DNA of 64,000 nucleotides from Pseudarthrobacter sp. NIBRBAC000502770 (GTDB lineage: Bacteria > Actinomycetota > Actinomycetes > Actinomycetales > Micrococcaceae), in NCBI RefSeq assembly GCF_006517815.1, contig NZ_CP041198.1, forward strand, positions 248,001 to 312,000. The letters are read 5' to 3'. Positions within the stretch are counted from its first letter, which is position 1. Every line of letters starts with the position of its first letter. The position numbers and the translations under genes were made by a program. A model generated the notes under the pieces. That model was not told the origin of the DNA. It made no database searches and worked only from the letters and a program-made list of their open reading frames with translations. Shown here piece by piece: positions 1 to 11,997 of this stretch.

Positions 1-2
1 CC

Positions 3-239
3 GCCACGCGGCTTGCCGAGGTGGCGCATGAGGAGACCCGCCGCCGGTTCGCCGCCATCCAGCAGCGGTGGCTGGACGAGATTGCTGCGGATGTGGGGCC
101 CGGCCTGGCCAGGGCTGTCCTGTATATGGGTGACGGTTTGTACTTCAATGCCATGCTTTCCGTGGGCCCTGCGCCGGAAGGCGGAGCAGCCGCTGACGTG
201 GAGGAACTCCTGGCCGCGTTGGAACGGCTCCGCAGGTAG
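3..239 (+). CDS. C-terminal end of a TetR-like transcriptional regulator (partial)
   Basis: Only the last 78 codons are inside the window; the frame is open to the left edge, so the start and any DNA-binding domain are missing. The visible part is helical and ends with LYMGDGLYFNAMLSVG followed by an acidic helix, which resembles the C-terminal ligand/dimer domain of TetR/AcrR regulators, where a DGL(W/Y) motif near the end is common. It lies upstream of the glycine riboswitch and is on the same strand, but nothing shows that it controls the glycine genes. The family call is tentative because the helix-turn-helix cannot be seen. Confidence 0.5.
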   Translation, partial: ATRLAEVAHEETRRRFAAIQQRWLDEIAADVGPGLARAVLYMGDGLYFNAMLSVGPAPEGGAAADVEELLAALERLRR

Positions 240-334
240 TTTTCCATTTGCCGGAGGGCTTCTGGCGTAGGACAATGGAGAGTTGTGAGGGCTGTCACCG
301 GCCGTCATGATCCAACAAATGAATAGCCTTTGAT

Positions 335-575
335 CTGCGGCGGGAGAGTTCTGCCGGAAGTACAGGCAGGCGCCGTAGGAGCAAATCCTCCCCAGGAATC
401 TCGCAGGCCCCTGTACCGCCGCGGCGAGGCACCTCTGGAAAGCAGCAGGCAGTTGTCCGGCCTCCCTTGGGGGAAGCGGAACGGCTGTTGTGCTCACCGA
501 CGGTGCAAGCGGTTCCTGCGCAGGCAGGCGACGCGGAAACTCTCAGGTCCAATACAGAGCGGGGAGGGACCCGAA
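335..575 (+). promoter_or_regulatory. Tandem glycine riboswitch upstream of gcvP
   Basis: Two aptamer-like blocks follow each other. The first holds the conserved GGGAGAG start near 342, GGCGCCGTAGGAGCAA near 370-385, and a CTCGCAGG/GGCACCTCTGGAAAG end near 430-440. The second has GGTGCAAGCGG near 502 and ends in GCGGAAACTCTCAGGTCC near 533-550 followed by a GGGGAGGGA strand. This is the classic glycine gcvT-type element, in which glycine binding normally switches on the glycine cleavage genes. It sits directly before gcvP, as expected. The 240-334 stretch in front holds no gene and presumably carries the promoter. Confidence 0.9.
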
Positions 576-620
576 TAGCTGTGGCGTACCCTGCGCCGCC
601 TGAATAAATGGAGTTCCTTC

Positions 621-3482
<2,862 letters not shown>

Positions 3483-3492
3483 GGATCCCCCA

Positions 3493-4641
3493 ATGACTGA
3501 GAACTACACGGCTCTCTACGAAGAGCACAAGAAGCTGGGCGCTTCCTTCACCGACTTCGGCGGCTGGCAGATGCCGCTCAAGTACAGCTCCGAACTGGCC
3601 GAGCACCACGCCGTCCGCAAAGCTGCGGGCCTGTTCGATCTCTCCCACATGGGCGAAGTCTGGGTCACCGGGCGGCAGGCTGCCGCCTTCCTCGACTTTG
3701 CCCTGGTGGGAAAGATCTCCGCCATGGCCGTGGGCAAGGCCAAGTACTCGCTGATCTGCAACGAGGACGGCGGCATCATCGACGACCTCATCACCTACCG
3801 CCGTCCCGCCGCTGAAGACGGCACCGACGTCTTCCTGGTGGTGCCCAACGCGGGCAACGCCGCAGTGGTGGCGGCAGCCCTTCAGGAACGCGCCGCAGGG
3901 TTTGACGTGCTGGTGGAGGACGCCTCGGCCCGTACATCGCTGATCGCGGTGCAGGGCCCCAAGGCCCAGGAACTCCTGTTGCGCCTGGTCCCGGCCGCAC
4001 AACACTCCCTGGTGGCGGACCTGAAGTACTACGCCGCCGTGGAGGTTCCGTTCCTGGTGGGCGGGGCCGGCAAGGAACTCCTGCTCGCGCGCACCGGGTA
4101 CACCGGTGAGGACGGGTTCGAGATCTTCGTGGCCAACGATGACGCCCCGGCACTGTGGCAGGCACTGGCCGCCATCGCCGACGACGGGGAGCTGACCCCC
4201 GCCGGCCTCGCCTCCCGCGACTCCCTCCGACTGGAAGCGGGGATGCCGCTGTACGGCAACGAACTGTCGCTGCAGGGTGACCCGTTCGCTGCCGGCCTGG
4301 GCCCCGTCGTCGCACTCTCCAAGGAGGGCGACTTCGTTGGCAAGGCCGCGCTGGCAGCAAAGAAGGATGCCGGCGCCGGCAGCACCTCCGGCCGCCGCCT
4401 CGTGGGCCTCAAAGGCAAGGGCCGCCGCGCAGGCCGGGCCCACTACCCCGTGCTCAAGGACGGGGACAGAGTCGGTGAAGTCACCTCCGGCCAGCCATCG
4501 CCCACCCTCGGCTACCCGATCGCCATGGCCTACGTCGACGTCGATTACTCGGCACCCGGCACGGCCTTGGACATCGATCTCCGCGGCAAGGCAGAACCGT
4601 TCGAAGTGGTCGACCTCCCGTTCTATCGCCGCGCCAAGTAG
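3493..4641 (+). CDS. gcvT: Aminomethyltransferase, T-protein of the glycine cleavage system
   Basis: The 382-residue T-protein releases ammonia from the aminomethyl-lipoyl arm of GcvH and transfers the one-carbon unit to tetrahydrofolate, giving 5,10-methylene-THF. The folate-binding domain is recognised from FGGWQMPLKY, DLSHMGE, NEDGGIIDDLI (with the conserved acidic residue) and GYTGEDGFEIF; the C-terminal beta-barrel domain ends in YPIAMAYVD. Length is typical. The ATG start has an AAGGA site eight bases upstream in the 10-base gap after gcvP, so the gene is co-transcribed and should also answer to the glycine riboswitch. Confidence 0.97.
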   Translation: MTENYTALYEEHKKLGASFTDFGGWQMPLKYSSELAEHHAVRKAAGLFDLSHMGEVWVTGRQAAAFLDFALVGKISAMAVGKAKYSLICNEDGGIIDDLITYRRPAAEDGTDVFLVVPNAGNAAVVAAALQERAAGFDVLVEDASARTSLIAVQGPKAQELLLRLVPAAQHSLVADLKYYAAVEVPFLVGGAGKELLLARTGYTGEDGFEIFVANDDAPALWQALAAIADDGELTPAGLASRDSLRLEAGMPLYGNELSLQGDPFAAGLGPVVALSKEGDFVGKAALAAKKDAGAGSTSGRRLVGLKGKGRRAGRAHYPVLKDGDRVGEVTSGQPSPTLGYPIAMAYVDVDYSAPGTALDIDLRGKAEPFEVVDLPFYRRAK

Positions 4642-4927
4642 CTTTTGGTGCCCCTCCGTGATCACCTTCGCGACGGCGGACCGGACATTTTCACGCCTGC
4701 TGCTCCTTCGTCGCTTTGACGCAGGCTTTCGAAAAGTCCGGCTCCGCCGGCCCTTGTGCGCACCCCGCCTTGGTGACGTGCTTGCGGAGTGGGCGGGGCA
4801 TCCGGCAGCGTGCGTCTAAGGGAGCGTCACGTCCGCTTAGCGGGCGTCTTCGCGACCGAGCACGCGGAGGAATTCGGTCACCGGCCCACCACCCCCGACC
4901 ACACTGTTTTAGTTAGGAACCAATCGC
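4642..4927 (+). other. Intergenic region between gcvT and sdaA, no gene seen
   Basis: This 286-base stretch has no convincing reading frame. It contains several short inverted repeats: GCCTGC at 4695-4700 with GCAGGC at 4721-4726 followed by TTTCGAAAA, and CCGGC-TCC-GCCGG at 4738-4750. Either could be a weak terminator for the gcv operon. It presumably also carries the sdaA promoter, but I cannot assign hexamers with confidence. A second riboswitch was looked for and not found. Confidence 0.5.
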
Positions 4928-6367
4928 ATGGCCGTTGGAGTCTTTGATCTTTTTTCGATCGGGATTGGCCCGTCGTCTTCGCATACTGTGGGGCCGATGC
5001 GGGCTGCTGCTGTGTTCGCTGAGGAGTTGAAGGCCTCGGGGAAACTGGCTGCGGTGGCGGGGTTGCGGGTGGATTTGTATGGGTCGTTGGCCGCGACGGG
5101 GCACGGGCATGGGACGATGACGGCGGTCCTGCTGGGCTTGGAGGGGTTCCATCCGGAGTTGATCCTGCCCGAAGAGGTCGAGGAGCGGCTGGCCTCGATC
5201 GCGGAGACCGGGGTCCTGAACCTGGCCGGGTCGGTGGCGCTGCCGTATGGGGTGAAGGACATGGTGTTGCGGCCGTTGACGGTGCTGCCGCGGCACACGA
5301 ACGGGATGACGTTCACGGTCACCGACGCCCAGGGTTCGGTGGTGCACGCGGCGACGTTCTTCTCGGTCGGTGGCGGGTTCATCGTCCGGGAGGGGGAGGA
5401 GGACGCGGCGCAGCAGGAACTGGACGCGTCCAAGGACGGGCTGCCGCTGCCGTTCCGGACCGCGGCGGAGTTGTTGGCGCACTGCGCGGTGACCGGGCTG
5501 GGCATCGCCGACGTGATGTCCACGAACGAGTTGGCCTCCCGCTCCGGGGAGGAGATCCGTGCCGGGCTGCTGCACATCTGGTCCGTGATGGAGAACTGCG
5601 TGCAGACCTCACTCAAACGCGAAGGGGTGCTGCCGGGCGGGTTGAAGGTCCGCCGCCGCGCCCCTGACTGGTACGAGCGGTTGAAGAAGGAAACCGGCCG
5701 CCCCGAAGACACCGGCCAGGACGGGCAGGACGGGCGGGACCACTACGACCCACGGTACTGGCAGGAGTGGGTTAACTTGGTGGCGTTGGCCGTGAACGAG
5801 GAAAACGCCTCCGGCGGCCGGGTGGTCACCGCGCCCACGAACGGGGCGGCCGGGATCATCCCCGCGGTGTTGTTCTACGCCCTGCATTTCGCCCCGGGCA
5901 TGGACCAGGCAACCCAGGCGGACCGGGATGATGTGGTGGTGCGGTTCCTGCTCGCTGCCGGCGCCGTGGGGGTGCTTTACAAGGAACAGGCCTCGATCTC
6001 CGGGGCCGAGGTCGGCTGCCAGGGCGAGGTCGGCTCCGCGTCCTCGATGGCCGCCGCGGGCCTGGCCGAAGTCATGGGCGGCACGCCCGCCCAGGTGGAG
6101 AACGCCGCGGAAATCGCGATGGAACACAACCTGGGCCTGACCTGTGACCCGATCGGCGGGCTGGTCCAGGTCCCCTGCATCGAACGGAACGCGATCGCCG
6201 CCGCGAAAGCGATCAACGCCGCGAAAATGGCGCTCTGGGGCGACGGCACCCACCGCGTCTCCCTCGACGAAGTCATCATCACCATGCGCGAAACCGGCAA
6301 GGACATGAGCGACAAATACAAGGAAACCGCCATGGGCGGCCTCGCCGTCAACGTCGTCGAATGCTGA
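4928..6367 (+). CDS. sdaA: L-serine ammonia-lyase (L-serine dehydratase), iron-sulfur type
   Basis: The 479-residue enzyme deaminates L-serine to pyruvate and ammonia. It is the single-chain form: the beta domain is at the N-terminus ([19 protein letters not shown]) and the alpha catalytic domain follows ([17 protein letters not shown]). Cysteines expected to hold the [4Fe-4S] cluster lie in [11 protein letters not shown] and [14 protein letters not shown], and the protein ends in VNVVEC, the tail cysteine known to reach the active site in this family. The start is supported by AGTTAGGAA upstream. Standing behind gcvPT, it can dispose of serine made from glycine. Codon use in the first half differs sharply from its neighbours (many GGG, GCG, ACG and TTG codons); see findings. 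Confidence 0.96.
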   Translation: MAVGVFDLFSIGIGPSSSHTVGPMRAAAVFAEELKASGKLAAVAGLRVDLYGSLAATGHGHGTMTAVLLGLEGFHPELILPEEVEERLASIAETGVLNLAGSVALPYGVKDMVLRPLTVLPRHTNGMTFTVTDAQGSVVHAATFFSVGGGFIVREGEEDAAQQELDASKDGLPLPFRTAAELLAHCAVTGLGIADVMSTNELASRSGEEIRAGLLHIWSVMENCVQTSLKREGVLPGGLKVRRRAPDWYERLKKETGRPEDTGQDGQDGRDHYDPRYWQEWVNLVALAVNEENASGGRVVTAPTNGAAGIIPAVLFYALHFAPGMDQATQADRDDVVVRFLLAAGAVGVLYKEQASISGAEVGCQGEVGSASSMAAAGLAEVMGGTPAQVENAAEIAMEHNLGLTCDPIGGLVQVPCIERNAIAAAKAINAAKMALWGDGTHRVSLDEVIITMRETGKDMSDKYKETAMGGLAVNVVEC

Positions 6368-6377
6368 CCCAAGGTGC

Positions 6378-6923
6378 CTAGTTGTGGACGGCCGCCCACC
6401 AGTTGAGGCTGGCCGCGAACACCAGCCATGAGATGTAGGGCAGCAGGAGTAACCCTGCCATCCGGCTGATGGGACCGAAATGCAGCACCGTCACCGTAAC
6501 GGCAGCAATCAGGGCCAGGATGATGGCCAGGCCCAGCCACAGCGCTGCCGTGCCAAGGGCAGGATAGAGGGCGAAGAACGCCGGGGTCCAGGCCAGGTTG
6601 AGGGCCAGTTGGATGCCGTAAACCACCATGGCCTGCCGTGTCCCATCGGCACGTTGGCGCCATACCAGCCACGCTGCAAGGGCCATTGCCGCATAGAGGA
6701 TGGTCCATACGGGGCCGAACACACCATTGGGCGGGGACCAGGGGGCCTTGTCCGCGGCGGCGTACCAGCCCGTGACGTTTGCCGCCGAGGCGAGTCCGCC
6801 CAGCGCCGCCACGAGCAGTGAGGCCAGCAGGAAACCGGCAAGCCCAGCGGCCTGCACGGCTGCGCTGTACGGCCGGCTTCCGCCTCCCGCGGCAGCCATG
6901 CCTTGTTCCCCATCCAGCTTCAT
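6378..6923 (-). CDS. TspO/MBR family membrane protein
   Basis: The 181-residue membrane protein has five predicted transmembrane segments and the tryptophan-rich TspO signature WYAAADKAPWSPPNGVFGPVWTILYAAM, LNLAWTPAFFALYP and SWLVFAASLNWWAAVHN. Bacterial TspO proteins bind tetrapyrroles such as porphyrins and haem breakdown products and are linked to stress; the exact role here is not known. The reading frame continues upstream past the true N-terminus, but the ATG at 6923 (MKLDGEQG) is the best start because the family begins just before the first membrane segment. It is convergent with sdaA, with only 10 bases between the stops. Confidence 0.92.
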   Translation of the reverse strand: MKLDGEQGMAAAGGGSRPYSAAVQAAGLAGFLLASLLVAALGGLASAANVTGWYAAADKAPWSPPNGVFGPVWTILYAAMALAAWLVWRQRADGTRQAMVVYGIQLALNLAWTPAFFALYPALGTAALWLGLAIILALIAAVTVTVLHFGPISRMAGLLLLPYISWLVFAASLNWWAAVHN

Positions 6924-7043
6924 ACCCCAACCCTTGTTGACCCTGCTGAGCTCCGTCAAGGTGGCTCGCCACAACGGGGTGGTGTCGCTCCAGGGATGCT
7001 GAAGAAAAGCCGGAGCCGCCCGAGGCTTTAGACTTGAGGCTGC

Positions 7044-8177
7044 ATGTCCGCACGCATCCAGAAGTACCGAAACCGCGCACAAACCCGATTGGACACGGCC
7101 CCCTTGCGAGAATTCACCGCACGTTTTGCCACAGCCGAGGAAATTGAGAACTGGGACAAGCACGTCACGGCCAACCCGAACGGCGGCAACATGCTGCAAT
7201 CCGCCGCCTACGCATCGGTCAAGAACGGAAGTGGCTGGAAAGTCCGGTTCCTGGTGCTGGAAGGCGGAGGGAACTCCAGCTACAACCTGGTCCTGGAAAA
7301 GAGCTTTCCCGTCCTGGGCCGGCTCTGGTACCTCATTAAGGGCCCTGACCTGGCAGGGGCAGCGGACCTGGGACCTGCCCTCGAAGCGTGCGCCCGGTTG
7401 GTCCGCGGCAGGAGGCTGAACGTCTTCACCATCAAGGTGGAACCGGACATCATCGACTCCGACGACGCGCGGCGGGAACTCGCAGCGGCCAACCTGGCCA
7501 AGGCCCCCAACATCCAGTCCAACGACTCCACCGCCCTGCTGGACATCTCCGGCACGGAAGAGGAAGTGTTCAAGGCCGTCTCCTCCCGCGCCCGGAACGC
7601 CATCCGGCGTGCAGAGCGTGAGGGCTGCCAGGTGGTCCGGCAGGAGCATGGGCCGGAAACCTACCGGACGTTGTACGACCTGATGGCCAATACCGTCAGC
7701 GCAAAGGGATCCATGCCGCTCCGCAGCTACGACTACTACGCCCGGTTCTGGGACGAGTTCTGCAACCGCGGCCAGGGCAACTTCTTCTTCACCTACGAGG
7801 ACGGAAAACCCAGCGTCGGCGCCTTCGTGATCAACTACGGTGCCAAGGCTACCTACAAGGACGGCGGCTCCACCCAGAACCGCAAGCAATACGGGGATTC
7901 GCACCTGGTGCAGTGGACTGCCATTAAACGGATGCAGGAACTCGGCTGCACGGAATACGACTTCTGTGGAACCCCGCCGGCTGCGCGCATCAAGGACAAG
8001 GCCCACAACCTCTACGGCATGGGGATGTTCAAGACCAGCTTCACCAAGACCGTCACCGACTTTGTGGGCTGCCACGACTACGTCCTGTCCCCACTCCGGC
8101 ACCGGCTCTGGGTCAACGGAGGAGAAAAGGTGTTCCGCCGGATCGAAACCGCACGCACCGGCCAGCAGTTCTACTGA
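7044..8177 (+). CDS. FemAB-type peptidoglycan bridge aminoacyltransferase (first of two)
   Basis: The 377-residue protein matches the lipid II:glycine glycyltransferase / FemX-like family, which adds amino acids from aminoacyl-tRNA to the stem-peptide side chain of peptidoglycan precursors. It has the paired GNAT-like domains: the N-terminal part contains GGNMLQSAAYASVKNGSGW and the C-terminal part SRARNAIRRAEREG, GAFVINYGAKATYKDGGST and DFCGTPP. There is no long coiled-coil insertion, so it is closer to FemX or MurM than to FemA. ATG 7044 has GAGG at 7036. The next gene is a second family member, and the two probably act in sequence on the interpeptide bridge. Confidence 0.85.
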   Translation: MSARIQKYRNRAQTRLDTAPLREFTARFATAEEIENWDKHVTANPNGGNMLQSAAYASVKNGSGWKVRFLVLEGGGNSSYNLVLEKSFPVLGRLWYLIKGPDLAGAADLGPALEACARLVRGRRLNVFTIKVEPDIIDSDDARRELAAANLAKAPNIQSNDSTALLDISGTEEEVFKAVSSRARNAIRRAEREGCQVVRQEHGPETYRTLYDLMANTVSAKGSMPLRSYDYYARFWDEFCNRGQGNFFFTYEDGKPSVGAFVINYGAKATYKDGGSTQNRKQYGDSHLVQWTAIKRMQELGCTEYDFCGTPPAARIKDKAHNLYGMGMFKTSFTKTVTDFVGCHDYVLSPLRHRLWVNGGEKVFRRIETARTGQQFY

Positions 8178-8299
8178 CCAGCCTCCACCACGCTCCAACA
8201 CCGAGGCACCCGCCGGGCCGCACCCCTGTGCAGCCTGCCCCGAATACCGTCCGCCCCGTGAGCCCCCTGGCCGCGAAGAGTCGAGAAGAAGGTCACCCC

Positions 8300-9616
8300 T
8301 TGAACACAGTTTCCGCCGCTACCAGGCTTCAGTACGCCAACCTCAGCGACGCCGACTTCGAGGCCTTCGCCCTGAAGCACCCGCAGAACAGTTTCCTGCA
8401 GTCCATCGACTTTGCCCGCTTCCAGCGCGCCCGTGGACAGCAGGTGGAACTCTTCGGAGTCCGGCGCGACGGCGAACTTGTCGCCGCCGGAAAGCTCAAC
8501 TTCACCACCACCCGGCTGGGATACACCGTCTGCGAATGCGCCAAGGGCCCCCTCATGGACTACACGGACCGCGAACTGGTGGGCGACGTCGTCGGGCTCC
8601 TCCGCAAGCATGCGGCCGGCCGCAAAGCCGCTGAGCTGCGGATCTCTCCCAACATCCGGTACATCGCCCGGGACGCCGACGGCGCGGAGCAGCCGGACGT
8701 CGAAGACAACCGGCCGCTGGTGGCAGACCTGGAGCGACTGGGATTCCAGCACCAGGGCCTGGACATGAACTTCGTCAACGTCAACTGGATGTTCATCAAG
8801 AACCTGGTAGGGATCCAGGACGCCGAAGAACTGATCATGGGCACCAGCTACCGGACGCGGAAAGCCATCCGCAAGGCGGAGAAGAACGGCGTCTTCCTCG
8901 AACAGGCCACCCTGGAAACCCTCGACGATTTCTACGGCGCACTGAGCCGCGCCGGCGACGAAAAGGGCTTCGTGTACCGCGAACGCGCCTACTACGAGAA
9001 CCTGCTCCGCACCACCTCCGCGGAATTCACCAAGCTGATGATGGCCAAGATCGACATCCCGGCCTACCGCAAGTCCATTACCGAACGCCTGGCCGCGGAG
9101 TCAGCCACGGCAGCCGAACTCCGCCGCGAGGTTGAGGAGACAGGCAGCAAGAAGAAGGCGAACCGGCTCAAGGTGGTCCAGGACCTGGTGGACAGCTACG
9201 AGCGGAGCCTGAAGGACATCGAGCGCTTCCCCGACTCGGTCGGAACGGCAACCGTGGCAGCCATCCATTTTGTTTGCTACGGCGACGAGGTGGTGTGCGT
9301 CATCGGAGGCACCGTCCAGGACTACATCTACTTCAACGGCGCAACCTCCCTCTACTGGGGAATGATGCTGCACGCCCTGGAGAAGGGCTACCCGCGCTAC
9401 AACTTCTATGGCACGTTCGGCATCTCCGGGCAGGACGAGGAAGGCCACGGCGGCTACGAGTTCAAGAAGGGCTTCGGCGGTGAGGTGGTCCAGCTGGTGG
9501 GCGACTTCGTCCTGCCGGTGCGTCCGGCCATCTTCCATGCCAACAAGCTCGCCAGGTCCGCCGCGGCGGCCGCCCGCACACTGCTGGGCAAACTGCCGCT
9601 GAAGCGCCCATCCTGA
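8300..9616 (+). CDS. FemAB-type peptidoglycan bridge aminoacyltransferase (second of two, with coiled-coil arm)
   Basis: The 438-residue homologue of FemA/FemB contains the family core (NSFLQSIDFARFQRARG, SYRTRKAIRKAEKNGV, AAIHFVCYGDEVVCVIGG, NFYGTFGISG). Unlike its neighbour it carries a charged helical stretch at about residues 255-310 (rich in Glu, Arg and Lys), matching the antiparallel coiled-coil arm of FemA. I prefer the TTG start at 8300 because GAGAAGAAGG lies 7 bases upstream; an upstream in-frame start at 8228 lacks such a site. The pair suggests a bridge built by two enzymes, as expected for Arthrobacter peptidoglycan with short peptide bridges. The bridge composition itself cannot be read from sequence. 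Confidence 0.87.
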   Translation: MNTVSAATRLQYANLSDADFEAFALKHPQNSFLQSIDFARFQRARGQQVELFGVRRDGELVAAGKLNFTTTRLGYTVCECAKGPLMDYTDRELVGDVVGLLRKHAAGRKAAELRISPNIRYIARDADGAEQPDVEDNRPLVADLERLGFQHQGLDMNFVNVNWMFIKNLVGIQDAEELIMGTSYRTRKAIRKAEKNGVFLEQATLETLDDFYGALSRAGDEKGFVYRERAYYENLLRTTSAEFTKLMMAKIDIPAYRKSITERLAAESATAAELRREVEETGSKKKANRLKVVQDLVDSYERSLKDIERFPDSVGTATVAAIHFVCYGDEVVCVIGGTVQDYIYFNGATSLYWGMMLHALEKGYPRYNFYGTFGISGQDEEGHGGYEFKKGFGGEVVQLVGDFVLPVRPAIFHANKLARSAAAAARTLLGKLPLKRPS

Positions 9617-9650
9617 CAGTCCATCAACCGCGCACAGGGAGGAACCGGGC

Positions 9651-11138
9651 ATGACCAACCGGCCCGAACGGCCCGGGTCCAGGCCGACAACTGACGGCCT
9701 GCCCAAGACTGAACCGCTGACCCCTGCGCAGCTCCGGCAGGATGCTGCGGCCAAACGGATGCTGCGCCGCCTGGTCCAGGGCGAGAACCCTCCCACGGCT
9801 CCGTTAAGCATTGTGGACCGGCTGGCGGGCAGCCCGTACGCCAACCCCACCATCCAGGTGGGCGGCGTGGACACCTCAGCGCGCAAGACCTTGGACTTTG
9901 CCTTGCACCTGGCGGAAACCATGTTCCGTTACGGCGCCGGAGCCCTCGAAGTCGAAACCAGCATCATCGCGGTCACGGCCGCCCTGGGGCTGAAGAACAT
10001 CGAGGTGGACATCACCAACCAGTCCGTCGGCATCAACTACGCGCCCAAGGACCAGACTCCCATCGCCCTGCTGCGCGTGGTGAGGTCATGGACCAACAAC
10101 TACGCGGGCCTGGCAAAGGTGCACCAGCTGGTCACCGACATCGTCGCCGGCGGCGTGGGCCGTGACGAGGCGATCCGCAGGCTCAACGAGGCCATCACCA
10201 GTCCCAAGCCGTACCCCCGGTGGATGGTTACCGTGGCGTTCGGCATCTTCGCGGCGGTGTTCGTGGGAGTTCTGGGCGGCGGCCCGGTGTCATCGGCGAT
10301 CGCGTTCGCGGCAAATATCGGAATCAGCCTGCTGGCCCGGCAGTTGGGACGCTGGCGGGTCCCTGACTTCTTCATCACCGCCAGCTGCTCCTTTGTGGTC
10401 ACCATCCTGGCACTGCTGTTGTGGCAGCTGGGGCTCACCACGTCACCGTCAATTGTGGTGGTGGGCGGCATCCTGCTGCTCCTGCCCACCGGCCGCCTGG
10501 TGTCCTCCGTGCAGGACGCCATCAACGGCTTCCCCGTAACCGCGGCGGGCCGGTTCCTGTCCACCCTCCTGACCTTCGGCGCCATCGTGGCAGGAATCGC
10601 CGTTGCCTTCGTCGTGGGGGAGCTCACCGGCCTGCAGCGCATCGACGTCACCCAGACTTTCCCGCCCGCCTACGACCTCTGGGTCCTCATTCTCTTCGTG
10701 GCTGCAGCGGTGATGGCCATCGGCATCACGGAACAGACCACCTGGAAGCTGCTGCTGCCCACGGCGGCCGTTGGCGTCGCCGGTTACCTGGTGCTGCTCG
10801 GCTGCGGAGTGTTGGGTATCGGCGACCGGTTCTCACCTGCCATCGCCGCCGTCGTCATTGGCCTGCTCGCCCGGGTGGTGGCACTGCGCATGGGGGCACC
10901 GCAGCTGGTAGTGGCGGTGCCCGCGGCACTGATCCTGCTGCCTGGCCTCACAATATTCCGGTCAATGTACGTGCTCACCGTTGAGGAATCCGAGGTCCTG
11001 GCGGGCGCCGGCGGGATGCTCAGTGCCGGTGCCATCGTGCTGGGCACGGCAGGGGGCATCGTCCTGGGCGACGTGCTGGCCCGCCCCCTGACCCGCAGCC
11101 TTGCCAGCAACGAGCGGCGCCGGGCGCGCCGCCGCTAG
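9651..11138 (+). CDS. Threonine/serine exporter family protein (ThrE-like)
   Basis: The 495-residue protein has a cytoplasmic N-terminal domain (residues about 60-190) with TLDFALHLAETMFRYGAGALEVETSI, the hallmark of the ThrE/DUF1212 family, followed by about ten hydrophobic segments from residue 185 to 480 (the second half corresponds to DUF3815). Corynebacterium ThrE exports L-threonine and L-serine using the proton gradient; a similar role is inferred here. The start is supported by GGGAGGA ten bases upstream. It follows the FemAB pair by 34 bases and may be co-transcribed with it. The C-terminus is basic (NERRRARRR), as usual for a cytoplasmic tail. Confidence 0.9.
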   Translation: MTNRPERPGSRPTTDGLPKTEPLTPAQLRQDAAAKRMLRRLVQGENPPTAPLSIVDRLAGSPYANPTIQVGGVDTSARKTLDFALHLAETMFRYGAGALEVETSIIAVTAALGLKNIEVDITNQSVGINYAPKDQTPIALLRVVRSWTNNYAGLAKVHQLVTDIVAGGVGRDEAIRRLNEAITSPKPYPRWMVTVAFGIFAAVFVGVLGGGPVSSAIAFAANIGISLLARQLGRWRVPDFFITASCSFVVTILALLLWQLGLTTSPSIVVVGGILLLLPTGRLVSSVQDAINGFPVTAAGRFLSTLLTFGAIVAGIAVAFVVGELTGLQRIDVTQTFPPAYDLWVLILFVAAAVMAIGITEQTTWKLLLPTAAVGVAGYLVLLGCGVLGIGDRFSPAIAAVVIGLLARVVALRMGAPQLVVAVPAALILLPGLTIFRSMYVLTVEESEVLAGAGGMLSAGAIVLGTAGGIVLGDVLARPLTRSLASNERRRARRR

Positions 11139-11144
11139 CAAAAC

Positions 11145-11984
11145 CTAGATCTGGCCGACCGGAAGTTTCTTTTCAGCCTGGAACACGTCCTCCACCCGGC
11201 CCTGCGCCCAGTAACCGGAGAGGGACACCTGGCCGCGTTCGAGGCCGCGCTGCTTGAACAGGACCTCCCGCAGCGCCTTCATGTAGCCGCGTTCGCCGTG
11301 CGCAAAGACGTCCACCATGCCGCTGGGCCATTCGGCGTCCGCCACGGCCTTGACCAGCAGGTCGCTGGAACCGGCCGGGGTGCCGTTGCGGGGCAGCCAG
11401 GTCACCTGCAGACCCGCAGGCGCCGAAAGGGGCTGGATGTCGGCTTCGGAGCCCACCTCCAGGAAGGCAAGGCCGGTTGCCCCTGCCGGGAGGGCCTCGA
11501 TGCTGGCGGCGATGGCAGGCAGGGCCGCTTCGTCACCGGCAAAGAGATACCAGTCGGCCCCGGGATTGGGATTGTACGCACCGCCCGGGCCGGTGAACGT
11601 CAGGGTCTCGCCCGGCTGGGCCTTGGCCGCCCAAGGACCGGCGAGCCCTTCGTCGCCGTGGACCACGAAGTCGATGGCCAGTTCCCGGGTTTCCGGGTCC
11701 ACCCAGCGGACCGTATAGGTGCGGGTGAAGGGCCACTGGTCGCGCGGCATGGTTTCCCGGACAACCTCCAGGTCCAACGGGGAGGGGTACTGCACGTCCG
11801 GCTGCGGGAAAATGATCTTCACGTACCGGTCAACGAACCCGTTGTTGATGAAGTCGCCGAAACCCTCTCCGCCGGCCACGATCCGGACCATGTGCGGGGA
11901 CAGCTGCTCCTTGCGCAGTACGGTGAGGTTGACCTGCGGACGGCTCTTCTTGGTTGCGCTGGTGGCGGCGGGGACAGTGCTCAT
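11145..11984 (-). CDS. Siderophore-interacting protein (FAD/NAD(P)H ferric-siderophore reductase family)
   Basis: The 279-residue protein belongs to the SIP family of flavin reductases that release iron from ferric siderophores in the cytoplasm. The N-terminal FAD-binding barrel includes FVDRYVKIIFPQP and the FTRTYTVRWVD motif (R-x-Y-T), and the C-terminal nucleotide-binding domain contains LFAGDEAALPAI, HGERGYMKALREVL and SGYWAQGR, which is typical of the family. It lies 13 bases downstream of ung on the same strand and is probably co-transcribed. An iron link is consistent with the IdeR regulator elsewhere in this window, but I did not find a clear iron box in front of it. Confidence 0.92.
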   Translation of the reverse strand: MSTVPAATSATKKSRPQVNLTVLRKEQLSPHMVRIVAGGEGFGDFINNGFVDRYVKIIFPQPDVQYPSPLDLEVVRETMPRDQWPFTRTYTVRWVDPETRELAIDFVVHGDEGLAGPWAAKAQPGETLTFTGPGGAYNPNPGADWYLFAGDEAALPAIAASIEALPAGATGLAFLEVGSEADIQPLSAPAGLQVTWLPRNGTPAGSSDLLVKAVADAEWPSGMVDVFAHGERGYMKALREVLFKQRGLERGQVSLSGYWAQGRVEDVFQAEKKLPVGQI

Positions 11985-11997
11985 AGGGCAAGCCTAG

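Noticed and set aside
4716..4916. 66-codon open frame in the gcvT-sdaA gap
   Set aside because: No ribosome binding site, composition is Arg/Pro-rich as in random GC-rich DNA, and no conserved motif.
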